Positions 1 to 7,730 of a stretch of 11,299 nt of DNA are shown here, piece by piece. Numbering within the stretch: the first letter of the stretch is position 1; each line of letters starts with the position of its first letter. The DNA lies in NCBI GenBank assembly GCA_023381095.1, contig JAMCTO010000299.1, forward strand, positions 1 to 11,299. The letters are read 5' to 3'. The position numbers and the translations under genes are program-made. This DNA is from Bacillota bacterium. GTDB taxonomy: Bacteria > Bacillota > Sulfobacillia > Sulfobacillales > Sulfobacillaceae. The notes beneath the pieces are model-generated. The model saw nothing but the letters and a program-made list of their open reading frames with translations, ran no database searches and was not told the DNA's origin.

Positions 1-22
1 AACGGTGGTGCCCAGTACATGA
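1..22. repeat. Left-edge inverted repeat, arm 1 (partner 345-366)
   Basis: Bases 1-22 are the exact reverse complement of 345-366; base 23 against 344 is the first mismatch. The match reaches the very first base of the window. This arm replaces the expected M20 GxGxxDMK coding sequence, which points to a fold-back junction rather than native sequence. Confidence 0.9.
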
Positions 23-816
23 AAGCCGGATTAGCCATGGGGCTATATGCGATTCGCCAACTTCCCGAAGATCTTCCATTTCACTTCTTAGTGACACCCG
101 ATGAAGAGGTGGGCAGTGACGCCAGCCGGTCGGTAATTGAATCACGGGCTCGCGAAGTGGACTTGGTGTTGGTGCTGGAATCGGGAATGCCGGGAGGGGC
201 GCTAAAAACAGCACGATCTGGTGTCGGGGATTTTGTAGGTGAAATTGTCGGGGTTGAGAGCCATGCTGGACTCGACCCCGACAAAGGCGCCAGCGCCATT
301 CGCGAAGCTGCACAGCAAATTCTGTGGCTGACAACATTGGCCAATCATGTACTGGGCACCACCGTTAATGTGGGGACCATTACCGGCGGGACCCGAACCA
401 ATGTCGTTGCCGGACAAGCGACCATGGGTATTGATGTTCGGGTGCAAACCGCAGGAGAGATGGACCGAATTGAAAGCACCCTGGCTCATCCGCCCGTGTT
501 TGACAAGCATATCCGAGTGCAATATCGCGGAGGCTTCAATCGACCTCCCATGGAATCCACTCCCGCATCAAACCGGTGGTTTGATCGAGCGCGGAAAATA
601 TGGCGGGGCGAGACTGGAGAAGAGTTGTTGGGATTGAGAGTGGGGGGCGCCAGCGACGGAAATTTCACTGCGGCCCTTGCGCCCACTCTGGATGGTCTGG
701 GCGCCGTCGGCCGGGGGGCGCATGCACGCCATGAGCACATCGAGTGGCAGTTTGTATCCCCGCGGATTATGTTGATTGCCGAGTTGTTGCGAGCAGCGGG
801 GAGCCAACATCAGTGA
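1..816 (+). CDS. M20-family metallopeptidase (carboxypeptidase G2-like), 5' end missing
   Basis: This is the C-terminal part of a zinc-dependent M20 peptidase/amidohydrolase of the type that removes amino acids such as glutamate from peptide or amide substrates; the exact substrate cannot be read from the sequence. The frame is open from base 1. Counting from the Met at base 19, visible family features are MKAG at 1-4 (end of the DMKxG metal-binding motif), PDEE at 27-30 (general base Glu and metal-ligand Glu), Glu54 (further metal ligand), SHAG at 81-84 (start of the dimerisation/lid domain), GGASDGN at 209-215 and GRGAH at 231-235 (last metal-ligand His). The Met at base 19 is not a real start because it lies inside the catalytic core; roughly the first third of the protein is outside the window. 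The residue before MKAG should be the metal-bridging Asp but reads Tyr, and the first 22 bases form an inverted repeat with 345-366, so these bases are suspect. The stop overlaps the next gene by 4 bp. Confidence 0.88.
   Translation, partial: NGGAQYMKAGLAMGLYAIRQLPEDLPFHFLVTPDEEVGSDASRSVIESRAREVDLVLVLESGMPGGALKTARSGVGDFVGEIVGVESHAGLDPDKGASAIREAAQQILWLTTLANHVLGTTVNVGTITGGTRTNVVAGQATMGIDVRVQTAGEMDRIESTLAHPPVFDKHIRVQYRGGFNRPPMESTPASNRWFDRARKIWRGETGEELLGLRVGGASDGNFTAALAPTLDGLGAVGRGAHARHEHIEWQFVSPRIMLIAELLRAAGSQHQ
345..366. repeat. Left-edge inverted repeat, arm 2 (partner 1-22)
   Basis: This is the partner of arm 1, lying inside the M20 gene. Read on the + strand it encodes ordinary M20 sequence (HVLGTTV), so this copy is probably the native one and the copy at 1-22 the displaced one. 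Confidence 0.9.
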
Positions 817-1643
817 ATATTCATGCTCTGGTTGGACCGAGCGGAACCGGCAAAAGTCATCGGGCTTCAATGGTGGCCGAACAAATCAATGCCGACAGCA
901 TCATCGACGATGGTTTGTTAATTGTAGACGGACGCATTGTGGCAGGAGTCTCCGCTAAGCGAGAGGCCACCCGGGTGGCGGCCGTAAAACGGGCTATTCT
1001 GGCTGACGAAGATCATGCCGCAGCGGTAAAAGACGGCTTGAAACGATTGGCTCCGCACGATGTGCTGATTTTAGGGACATCTAAAGAAATGATTCGGCAC
1101 ATCTTGGCAGCGTTAGACTTAAACCAGCAGCCCATTAACTGGATTCGCATCGAACAGGTCACGACATTGGAAGAACGCCAAGTAGCCCAACAGGTGCGTC
1201 GGCAGCAAGGCAAGCATGTGATCCCGGCACCGGCCATGGAAGTAAAGAAAAGCTTTGGGGGATACTGGGTTGACCCTTTAAGATTCATGTTTCGCGGGCG
1301 CCATCGGCAAATGGTCGTGGAAAAATCCATTGTGCGTCCGACCTATTCGTCTTTGGGAAAATTTTATATTGCTGATACGGTGATCGCAGCGGTGGCGAGT
1401 CACATTGGTCGCAACACCCCTGGGATCTCGCGTGTCGTGCGAACAGTGGTACAATCGAATGGGGGATTTCTTTCCATCGAAATGGAAGTATGGCTGGGGA
1501 CCCGAAGGAATATTTTCCAGGTGTTGGAGGAAACCCAAAAAAGCGTGCATGATATGTTAGAAGAGATGACAGCGGTCAATGTGGGAACTGTCAAAATTCA
1601 TGCGCGACGGATTGTCGTGGAGGAGGCTCCGGTAGCGGAATAA
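813..1643 (+). CDS. P-loop NTPase fused to an Asp23/Gls24-like domain, function unknown
   Basis: The protein has 276 residues when started at the GTG at 813, which overlaps the M20 stop (GTGA) and has a purine-rich GGGGAG about 9 bases upstream; an upstream ATG at 744 would lie deep within the M20 gene and is unlikely. The N-terminal part carries a Walker A motif, GPSGTGKS, at residues 8-15, followed by IDDGLLIVDG and SAKRE segments and an LILGTSKEM segment that looks like the end of a Rossmann-type strand. The last ~100 residues (from about KSIVRPTY onward) resemble Asp23/Gls24 alkaline-shock proteins: a helix followed by beta strands with GISRVVRTVV, a long helix and VNVGTVKIHARRI. I recall the same two-part architecture in other Firmicutes, but its biochemical role is not established. 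There is no signal peptide or membrane segment, so it is cytoplasmic. It ends 2 bp before phoP and may be co-transcribed with it. Confidence 0.8.
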   Translation: MNIHALVGPSGTGKSHRASMVAEQINADSIIDDGLLIVDGRIVAGVSAKREATRVAAVKRAILADEDHAAAVKDGLKRLAPHDVLILGTSKEMIRHILAALDLNQQPINWIRIEQVTTLEERQVAQQVRRQQGKHVIPAPAMEVKKSFGGYWVDPLRFMFRGRHRQMVVEKSIVRPTYSSLGKFYIADTVIAAVASHIGRNTPGISRVVRTVVQSNGGFLSIEMEVWLGTRRNIFQVLEETQKSVHDMLEEMTAVNVGTVKIHARRIVVEEAPVAE

Positions 1644-1645
1644 CT

Positions 1646-2338
1646 ATGGGACAGCGCGTGCTCATCGTGGACGACGAAGCGGCGATTGTGGAGCTTGTGT
1701 CATACAATTTAACCCGCGAAGGATTTGACGTCATGGTAAGCCATGACGGTGCCGAGGCGTTAAAAATGGCGCGTCGTGACGCACCGGATTTAGTGGTGCT
1801 AGATGTTATGTTGCCTGGTATGTCGGGTTTGGATGTGTGCCGCCAATTGCGCCGGGAAACGGAGATCCCTATTATCTTGTTGACTGCGCGAAAAGATGAG
1901 GTGGACCGGGTTCTCGGTTTGGAACTGGGAGCCGACGATTATGTGACCAAGCCATTCTCCCCCCGAGAACTGGTGGCTCGTGTCAAAGCCATCTTAAGAC
2001 GTACCCGAGCTCGCGAGGATGACGGGAGTGAATCCCAGGAAATCACTCGGACCGGACTCGTGGTAGATCCGGACCGGCGGGTTGCTTCCCTGGACGGGAG
2101 AACCTTAAATCTTACGTTTACCGAATTTGAACTCCTTCATATCTTGGCCAAAAATCCGGGAAGGGCTTTTACGCGTGACGACTTGTTGATGCGGGTTTGG
2201 GGACAGGATTTTTTTGGCGATGCCCGCACGGTGGATGTGCATGTGCGACATCTGCGTGAAAAATTATTGGAAGACCCGCAAAGTCCGCGCTTTATCGAGA
2301 CCGTGCGTGGTGTGGGATATCGGTTTCGCGAATCGTGA
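1646..2338 (+). CDS. phoP: Phosphate-regulon response regulator PhoP (OmpR/PhoB family)
   Basis: This is a 230-residue two-component response regulator that binds DNA when phosphorylated by the neighbouring kinase. The receiver domain (about 1-120) has the acidic pair Asp9-Asp10, the phospho-acceptor Asp53 in LVVLDVMLPG, the switch Thr80 in ILLTAR and Lys102 in TKPFSP. The winged-helix output domain (about 130-228) shows LTFTEFELL, RDDLLMRVWG, RTVDVHVRHLR and IETVRGVGYRF, the standard OmpR/PhoB signatures. The length is typical of the family. The start at ATG 1646 lies 2 bp after the preceding stop; the nearest GGAGG is about 20 bases upstream, further than usual, so translation may rely on coupling. 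The stop overlaps phoR by 4 bp. Assignment to the phosphate regulon rests on the adjacent pst genes, since domain content alone would also fit other OmpR-family regulators. Confidence 0.92.
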   Translation: MGQRVLIVDDEAAIVELVSYNLTREGFDVMVSHDGAEALKMARRDAPDLVVLDVMLPGMSGLDVCRQLRRETEIPIILLTARKDEVDRVLGLELGADDYVTKPFSPRELVARVKAILRRTRAREDDGSESQEITRTGLVVDPDRRVASLDGRTLNLTFTEFELLHILAKNPGRAFTRDDLLMRVWGQDFFGDARTVDVHVRHLREKLLEDPQSPRFIETVRGVGYRFRES

Positions 2339-3711
2339 ATGGGATGCGACTGCGGCATTATGCGACGCCTATCTTGTCAGCTTTGGCTTTGTCGGTGGCT
2401 GCCTGGCTGGCGGCGTTGCCGCATGCACGGCTAGGCGCAGTGATTTTGGCGGCCGTGGCTTGGGTATGGACGATTAGGCTGGTGTTGCATCTGAAGACAC
2501 AGGACACATTTTTAGGCGAATCGATTGTGCAATTGGAAAACACCGTGGATCGTTGGGCCTCGGGAGATTTGGAGGCCCGGGTCTATTTAGATCAGGCCGA
2601 TCCGTTGGACCGACTGGCCCATGGAATGAACCGGGTGGCAGAAGCGTTGAAAGAACGGACAGAAGATTTAGAGCAAGATAAAGAACGACTCGAGGCCATT
2701 TTAACCAGCATGGCTAATGGCATTATTATCCTCAGCCATGGATTGACCATTACCCTAATTAACCAGGCAGCCTATCAATTGTTTGCGATTGATGCCCAAG
2801 ATGTGATGGGAAGGCATTTGCTTGAAGTGATCCGCGATGTGGCAATAGACGACGCAGTCCATCAGGTGACCCAAAATGGGGGCACCGAGACGGTGCTCTG
2901 GAGCCCGCATGATGTCGACGATGATGAAGTCGTGGAAGTCACGGTTGCAGCGTTAAACCAACCCTTGGGAGGCGTTGGCGCTGTTCTTGTGGCACGCAAT
3001 GTGTCAGCACAAAAACAGGCCGAGCGGATGCGCCAGGATTTTGTCGCCAATGTTAGCCATGAATTGCAAACACCTCTAACGATTATTCGCGGATTTACCG
3101 AAACCCTGCAAGACGATCCCGATCCTGACACCGCGCGTAGATTTATTCGGCTTATCCACGAAGAAGCGACACGAATGAGCCACCTGGTCGACGATCTGCT
3201 GGCTTTGTCGCGGATGGAGCATCATTCGCTCCCCGTCAATCGCATACCGGTGGATCTTCCGGTCCTCATCGAGTCCATTTTAGTCAAATTAGGTCCACGG
3301 GCCCAGTCGGCAGAACTGGTGTTTGATAACCAATTGCCCAGCCATATTCCATTAGTGGCGGGAGATCCCGACCTGCTGGCCGAGGTGTTTTTAAATTTAA
3401 TCTCCAATTCAGTGCAGTACACCCCGGCGGGCGGTATGATTACCATTAAACTCGCGTCAGAACCGGGCAACCCAATGGTGGGAGTATCCGTAAAAGATAC
3501 CGGTATCGGAATTCCGGGGCAAGATTTATCGCGAATTTTTGAGCGGTTCTATCGCGTGGACAGGGCACGCTCCAGGGCGTCAGGCGGCACAGGTCTAGGA
3601 TTGGCCATCGTAAAACATATCATGGAATTGCATCAAGGCCGCATAGAAGTAAGTAGTCAGGTGGGACAAGGAACCATATTTACGGTATGGTTGCCAAGGT
3701 TTTCGGATTAG
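2335..3711 (+). CDS. phoR: Phosphate-regulon sensor histidine kinase PhoR
   Basis: This is a 458-residue membrane sensor kinase, the partner of the upstream regulator. Two hydrophobic helices (about 10-28 and 33-51) are separated by only about four residues, so almost nothing is exposed outside the membrane. A HAMP-like linker and coiled coil (about 52-120) are followed by a PAS domain (about 121-222). The HisKA domain has phospho-acceptor His242 in VSHELQTPL, and the ATPase domain shows the N box around Asn354/Asn358 (NLISNS), G1 box DTGIGI (388-393), F box FERFYR (402-407) and G2 box GGTGLGL (417-423). The H box has Gln where Arg is more usual (HELRTPL). Translation probably starts at the GTG at 2335, which overlaps the phoP stop; ATG 2344 is an in-frame alternative. 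The small loop suggests that phosphate status reaches the kinase through the Pst transporter and PhoU rather than by an external sensing domain. Confidence 0.92.
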   Translation: MNGMRLRHYATPILSALALSVAAWLAALPHARLGAVILAAVAWVWTIRLVLHLKTQDTFLGESIVQLENTVDRWASGDLEARVYLDQADPLDRLAHGMNRVAEALKERTEDLEQDKERLEAILTSMANGIIILSHGLTITLINQAAYQLFAIDAQDVMGRHLLEVIRDVAIDDAVHQVTQNGGTETVLWSPHDVDDDEVVEVTVAALNQPLGGVGAVLVARNVSAQKQAERMRQDFVANVSHELQTPLTIIRGFTETLQDDPDPDTARRFIRLIHEEATRMSHLVDDLLALSRMEHHSLPVNRIPVDLPVLIESILVKLGPRAQSAELVFDNQLPSHIPLVAGDPDLLAEVFLNLISNSVQYTPAGGMITIKLASEPGNPMVGVSVKDTGIGIPGQDLSRIFERFYRVDRARSRASGGTGLGLAIVKHIMELHQGRIEVSSQVGQGTIFTVWLPRFSD

Positions 3712-3738
3712 AACGCCATCTTCTGGGACACTAGGGTT

Positions 3739-4512
3739 ATGTTCTTTCTACAATGGTGGATGGCGGTATGGCTCAGCCATAGAGGAATACCAGAACCTTC
3801 GGCGCATATAGCCATTTCAGGATCCAGCGCTCTGCTTCCGGTGATTAAAGAGGAGTTGCCGCGATGGGAGGCCAGGCATCCAAAAATTCGGGTGTCCATA
3901 ACCGGAGGCGGCTCTTGGGCTGGGTTGGCAGCCGTGCTGCAAGGGCGGGCAGATATCGGGATGTCGGACATTGAGCCACCCCAAGTGATGTCTGCCGCCA
4001 TGCTTGGCTACCCATTAGGGAGGCTTCCGGTGCTGTTCATTGGCAACTGCCACATTGGAGTGAACAAGGTTTCGCCACCACAACTTCAGCGATTGTTGGT
4101 GGGCGATATCGGAAATTGGCGCCAAGTAGGAGGCGAGAACACTCCCGTGATCGTCGTTTCCCGCCCATTAAGTTCTGGGGCTCGCTTTATGATTGAGAGG
4201 CAGATTCTCAAAGGGCGATCGGTTTCGCCGCGTGCTATTATTCAACTGTCCAATGGCGCCTTGTATAAAACGGTGATGGGCACTCCCGGCGCCTTAGGAT
4301 ACGTGGAGTGGAGACCAGATTTGAAAGGAGTCGTGGTGATGGCCGTGGGCAGCAGCCGATTTGACCTGAGGCGGAGGAATCGCTGGCCATATTACACCGA
4401 GCCGACGTTGTATGTGCGCAAAAGTGCTCCCGCAATTGTCAAGCAATTGGCATCGGATCTTAGTCGTTCTCCGACAAAAGCACAGTTCGGCATCTATCCG
4501 GCACAGCCATGA
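3739..4512 (+). CDS. pstS: Phosphate ABC transporter substrate-binding protein PstS
   Basis: This is a 257-residue PstS-like binding protein that should capture phosphate outside the membrane and deliver it to PstCA. Family motifs are IAISGSSAL (24-32, the phosphate-contacting Gly-Ser-Ser), TGGGSWAGL (55-63), ADIGMSD (71-77, with an Asp expected to hydrogen-bond phosphate) and RPLSSGARF (142-150). The N terminus is odd: only about 13 residues (MFFLQWWMAVWLS) precede the mature-type sequence, with no lipobox Cys and no clear signal-peptidase site. No upstream start is possible because the frame has no start codon between the phoR stop and ATG 3739. It may be held in the membrane by this short Trp-rich segment, or the start may be misread. 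The ribosome-binding site is weak. The stop overlaps pstC by 4 bp. Confidence 0.87.
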   Translation: MFFLQWWMAVWLSHRGIPEPSAHIAISGSSALLPVIKEELPRWEARHPKIRVSITGGGSWAGLAAVLQGRADIGMSDIEPPQVMSAAMLGYPLGRLPVLFIGNCHIGVNKVSPPQLQRLLVGDIGNWRQVGGENTPVIVVSRPLSSGARFMIERQILKGRSVSPRAIIQLSNGALYKTVMGTPGALGYVEWRPDLKGVVVMAVGSSRFDLRRRNRWPYYTEPTLYVRKSAPAIVKQLASDLSRSPTKAQFGIYPAQP

Positions 4513-5381
4513 CGGTGCATCAAAAGAATCTCCGCACAGAACGGGTACAGCATGGACTATTTTTGACAGCGGCAGCCCTGTTAATTGCCCTAGGATTTGC
4601 GTTTTGGGGCACATTAGGCTGGGGAGCGCTGCAGTTTTTCTTGCGACATGGTTTGAATAGGACGATTTTGGGGTTGCAATACCATCCCATTAAAGGCCAA
4701 TTTGGCTTGTTGCCCTTTATTGCCGGCTCTCTTGCGGTGACTCTCATCGCTGTGATTTTAGCCTACCCGCTGGCACTGTCGGTAGCTATCACTGCAACGA
4801 TGGTGCTGCCACGCCGATGGCTGCCAAAAATTCGTCAGGCGGTGGGGAGCCTGGCGGCTATTCCATCGGTGATTTTTGGCTGGTGGGGTCTAGCCATGGT
4901 TGTGCCTTTGGTCAGAAATTTAGGAGGGGGCAGCGGATTTAGTTTGGCGGCAGCGGGTATGGTTTTGGCCGTAATGATTATTCCCACCCTAAGTCTTTTG
5001 GCAATTCACGCGGCAATGCGGGTGCCGGAGCGATGGGTTGAGGGGTCGCTGGCTCTAGGAGCCACGCCGGACCAAACTTTAGGACGGGTGGTATTGCAGT
5101 CGATTCGGGCTCCGCTGGCGGAGGCGGGAATTGTCGCGGTTGGCCGTGCCTTGGGGGAAACCATGGCGGTGCAAATGGTTATTGGGGGGCAACCCTTTTT
5201 TCCCCATAGTCTGTTGGCGCCAGGGGCTACTTTGACCAGTGAGATTCTCAATGATATTGGTCTTTTGCCGCCAGGGGCTTTTGGTCATCGTGTTCTTGAT
5301 GTGATGGCCCTCTTGTTGCTTGTGGCGATGTATGGTTTGGTTTTGTTGGTGGAGCGGATTGGCGGGAGGGAAGTCGGGTGA
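4509..5381 (+). CDS. pstC: Phosphate ABC transporter permease PstC
   Basis: This 290-residue integral membrane protein is one of the two permease subunits of the high-affinity phosphate importer. It shows about six hydrophobic segments, the first near residues 17-45, with a core from about 67 onward (PFIAGSLAVTLIAVILAYPLA). The cytoplasmic coupling loop that contacts the ATPase is recognisable as EGSLALGATPDQTLGRVVL (179-197), and AVGRALGETMAVQMVIG (210-226) is the conserved segment that follows it in PstC proteins. The start ATG 4509 overlaps the pstS stop (ATGA), with no strong Shine-Dalgarno sequence, so coupling to pstS translation is likely. The protein overlaps pstA by 4 bp. The order S-C-A-B fixes this as PstC and the next gene as PstA. 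Confidence 0.93.
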   Translation: MTVHQKNLRTERVQHGLFLTAAALLIALGFAFWGTLGWGALQFFLRHGLNRTILGLQYHPIKGQFGLLPFIAGSLAVTLIAVILAYPLALSVAITATMVLPRRWLPKIRQAVGSLAAIPSVIFGWWGLAMVVPLVRNLGGGSGFSLAAAGMVLAVMIIPTLSLLAIHAAMRVPERWVEGSLALGATPDQTLGRVVLQSIRAPLAEAGIVAVGRALGETMAVQMVIGGQPFFPHSLLAPGATLTSEILNDIGLLPPGAFGHRVLDVMALLLLVAMYGLVLLVERIGGREVG

Positions 5382-6217
5382 AAGGTACCACCTGGCATCG
5401 ATTGGCGGTGGTTGGAAGCCTCTTGACTACAGTAGTGTTTGGCCTTCTTCTTGGAGATCTGGTGTGGCAGGGGCTACCTCAGATTTCTCTGAGATTTTTG
5501 TGGAGAACACCTTCAGAACTGAGTTCTTTGGGCGGAGTCGGGCCGGAACTGCTAAACACCTTGTTGATGGTAGGAGCGGCATCTGCAATTACCATTCCCT
5601 TAGGCTTAGCAGCGGCGATATTGCGCATCGAATACGGGGCGCGACCTGGCTTCCTTTTGGTCTTTGATCGCATGCGATATACGCTGCTAAGTCTCCCGAC
5701 TATTGTGATTGGCCTGATGGTTTTTGAATGGGTCATTGTAGGGATGAGATGGCCCTTGTCGGTGGGAGCTGGGGTCATCGCGTTGGCTGTGGTAAACTGG
5801 CCGTTTGTCGTGGATGTCAGCGTCGCGGCATTAAGCGGGGTACCAGACAGTTTTCGCGAAGCGTCGCTGGCCTTAGGCGCCACCAAGTACTTGACGCTGT
5901 TGCGCGTGGTGTTGCCGAGCGCACTGCCTGCGTTGGTTTCTGGTTTGGGGATGGCGATTGCTCGGCTCATGGGGGAATCAGCGGTCTTGATTTTCACGGC
6001 CGGGATCAATGTATCTCAGCACTGGGGTTGGTCTGCACCCGGGGAAACTTTGGCGGTGCATTTATGGTATCTCAGGACCGAATCAGTGGCCCCTCACGCC
6101 GACGCCCAGGCCGCGGCCACCGGAGTGGTGCTATTGTTACTCGTAGGATTGGTGTTGTATCTCACCCAAAAACTCGCACACTGGCTAAAACCAATGGATG
6201 CCTTAAAGAAAATCTGA
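5378..6217 (+). CDS. pstA: Phosphate ABC transporter permease PstA
   Basis: This 279-residue integral membrane protein is the second permease subunit, pairing with PstC. It has an N-terminal hydrophobic helix (about 9-30), then the NTLLMVGAASAITIPLGLAA region (60-79), LPTIVIGLMVFEW (106-118) and a final helix around 247-263. The ATPase-coupling loop reads REASLALGATKYLTLLRVVL (160-179), followed by GLGMAIARLMGESAVLIFTAG (189-209 region), typical of PstA. The start is GTG 5378, overlapping the pstC stop, with a strong GGGAGGG Shine-Dalgarno at 5364-5370. Translation ends 41 bp before pstB; that gap holds the pstB ribosome-binding site and nothing else I can identify. Confidence 0.93.
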   Translation: MKGTTWHRLAVVGSLLTTVVFGLLLGDLVWQGLPQISLRFLWRTPSELSSLGGVGPELLNTLLMVGAASAITIPLGLAAAILRIEYGARPGFLLVFDRMRYTLLSLPTIVIGLMVFEWVIVGMRWPLSVGAGVIALAVVNWPFVVDVSVAALSGVPDSFREASLALGATKYLTLLRVVLPSALPALVSGLGMAIARLMGESAVLIFTAGINVSQHWGWSAPGETLAVHLWYLRTESVAPHADAQAAATGVVLLLLVGLVLYLTQKLAHWLKPMDALKKI

Positions 6218-6258
6218 CAACAAGCAGCACGTTTGTCTGGTAACATTAGGGAGAGTCC

Positions 6259-7053
6259 GTGAGAAATATGACACTCGGGGGGTATCGAGTGGACAATGAA
6301 GCGCCCCACATCAATGTGACGCAATTGTCGGTAGCGTATCGGGATCAATGGGTTCTGAAAGACGTTTCGATGACGGTGCCTGGGGGGCGGGTACTGGCGG
6401 TGATTGGTCCTTCAGGGTGCGGAAAGTCAACGTTGCTAAGAGTTTTAAACCGCTTGGTCGACCGTGCTTCCGGGGTTCACATCAAAGGGCAAGTCCAAGT
6501 AGGCAACTTCGAAGTCATCGGAGACCACGTGGACTTGGTAGAATTGCGGCAAAAAGTAGGGATGGTGTTTCAGCACCCCAACCCATTTCCCTTTAGCGTG
6601 TTTGATAACGTGGCATACGGCCTGCGGCTGCAAGGCGTCAAAAACTCGAATCGATTGCGGATTTTGGTAGAAGAGAGTTTGAAACAAGCATCGCTTTGGG
6701 ATGAGGTGCGTGGGAAATTGCGGCGCCCTGCCAGCTCGCTTTCCGGTGGTCAGCAGCAACGCCTTTGCATTGCCCGCGCGCTTGCGGTTTCCCCCCAGGT
6801 GCTGTTGATGGATGAGCCGACGTCTGCTTTGGATCCCTTGTCCACCGCAAAAATCGAGGAATTAGTCTTGGCGCTTAAGGGACAATACACCGTAATTTTG
6901 GTCACCCATAACCTGCAACAAGCGGCTCGGGTGTCGGATTTTACCGCCTTTTTTCGTGAAGGTCGTTTAGTGGAACTGGGGCCCACCAAAGAAGTGTTTA
7001 CTACACCGAGGCAGTCGGCTACCGAAGAATTTCTCACCGGGCGTTATGAGTAG
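6259..7053 (+). CDS. pstB: Phosphate ABC transporter ATP-binding protein PstB
   Basis: This 264-residue cytoplasmic ATPase powers phosphate import through PstCA. All ABC motifs are intact: Walker A GPSGCGKST (50-58), Q-loop Gln105 in VFQHPNPFPFSV, signature LSGGQQQR (161-168), Walker B VLLMDEPTSALDP (181-193) and switch His217 in VTHNLQQA. The HPNPFPFSVFDNVAYGLR stretch and the EVFTTPRQSATEEFLTGRY tail (final 19 residues) are characteristic of PstB rather than other importers. The GTG start at 6259 is preferred because AGGGAGAG lies just upstream at good spacing; ATG 6268 is an in-frame alternative with the same site placed too far away. The stop codon forms part of the phoU Shine-Dalgarno region. 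Confidence 0.94.
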   Translation: MRNMTLGGYRVDNEAPHINVTQLSVAYRDQWVLKDVSMTVPGGRVLAVIGPSGCGKSTLLRVLNRLVDRASGVHIKGQVQVGNFEVIGDHVDLVELRQKVGMVFQHPNPFPFSVFDNVAYGLRLQGVKNSNRLRILVEESLKQASLWDEVRGKLRRPASSLSGGQQQRLCIARALAVSPQVLLMDEPTSALDPLSTAKIEELVLALKGQYTVILVTHNLQQAARVSDFTAFFREGRLVELGPTKEVFTTPRQSATEEFLTGRYE

Positions 7054-7064
7054 GAGGGTGCTGG

Positions 7065-7721
7065 ATGCTGCGTCAATCGTTTCGTGCGGAATTGCAACAA
7101 CTGGACCAGGAGTTAATTCGCATGGGAGCCTTGGTTGAGGACCAAATTCGTCGCGCTGTGAAATCACTTACGGAGCGGAATCTCACATTGGCGGACATGG
7201 TCATTGCCGATGATGACCGGGTTGATGCCATGGAAATTGACATTGAACGGCGTTGCCTAACACTTTTGGCGCTGCAGCAGCCGCTGGCCGGAGATTTGCG
7301 CATCGTGTCCACCATCTTAAAAATTATTACGGACTTAGAGAGGATGGCAGACCATGCCGCCGATATTGCCGAGGTGACGGTACGGTTGGGCCATGAGCCC
7401 TTGGTAAAGCCCTTGGTGGATATTCCTGAAATGGCCCGCCTTTCCAGCTCCATGGTGCGTTTGGCGTTAAATGCCTATATTCATCGCAGTTTGGAAGAAG
7501 CGGTGACCATGATTCGGCTTGATGATGATGTAGATCATCTCTATTCACGGATTTTTGACGATTTACAGGGATTGATGCAAGAACGGCCAGAGACCGTGCC
7601 TCAAGCCATTCATTTGCTTTTTGTGGCAAACTATATAGAGAGGGTTGCAGATCACGCGACCAATCTTGGGGAATGGGTGATTTACATGGTCACAGGGGAA
7701 CGCAAGGAATTGAATGACTAG
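7065..7721 (+). CDS. phoU: Phosphate transport regulator PhoU
   Basis: This 218-residue all-helical protein has two PhoU repeats, each a three-helix bundle. The metal-cluster motifs are visible in both halves: DLERMADHAADIAE (first repeat, about 89-102) and YIERVADHATNLGE (second repeat, about 191-204), each preceded by a D/E-rich helix. PhoU is known to couple Pst transporter state to inhibition of the PhoR kinase and to restrain phosphate uptake. The start at ATG 7065 has a very good GGAGG at 7053-7057 with 7-base spacing. As the last gene of the pho-pst run it sits just before a possible terminator. The length matches the family. Confidence 0.94.
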   Translation: MLRQSFRAELQQLDQELIRMGALVEDQIRRAVKSLTERNLTLADMVIADDDRVDAMEIDIERRCLTLLALQQPLAGDLRIVSTILKIITDLERMADHAADIAEVTVRLGHEPLVKPLVDIPEMARLSSSMVRLALNAYIHRSLEEAVTMIRLDDDVDHLYSRIFDDLQGLMQERPETVPQAIHLLFVANYIERVADHATNLGEWVIYMVTGERKELND

Positions 7722-7730
7722 GCTTTGGTA

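Noticed and set aside
744..812. N-terminal extension of the P-loop/Asp23 protein from ATG 744
   Set aside because: It would overlap the M20 gene by 73 bp and adds residues unlike a P-loop protein start; GTG 813 places the Walker A at the usual distance from the N terminus.
5479..6009. Minus-strand open frame of 176 codons opposite pstA
   Set aside because: It is a mirror of a strongly conserved permease; its composition reflects codon use on the sense strand.
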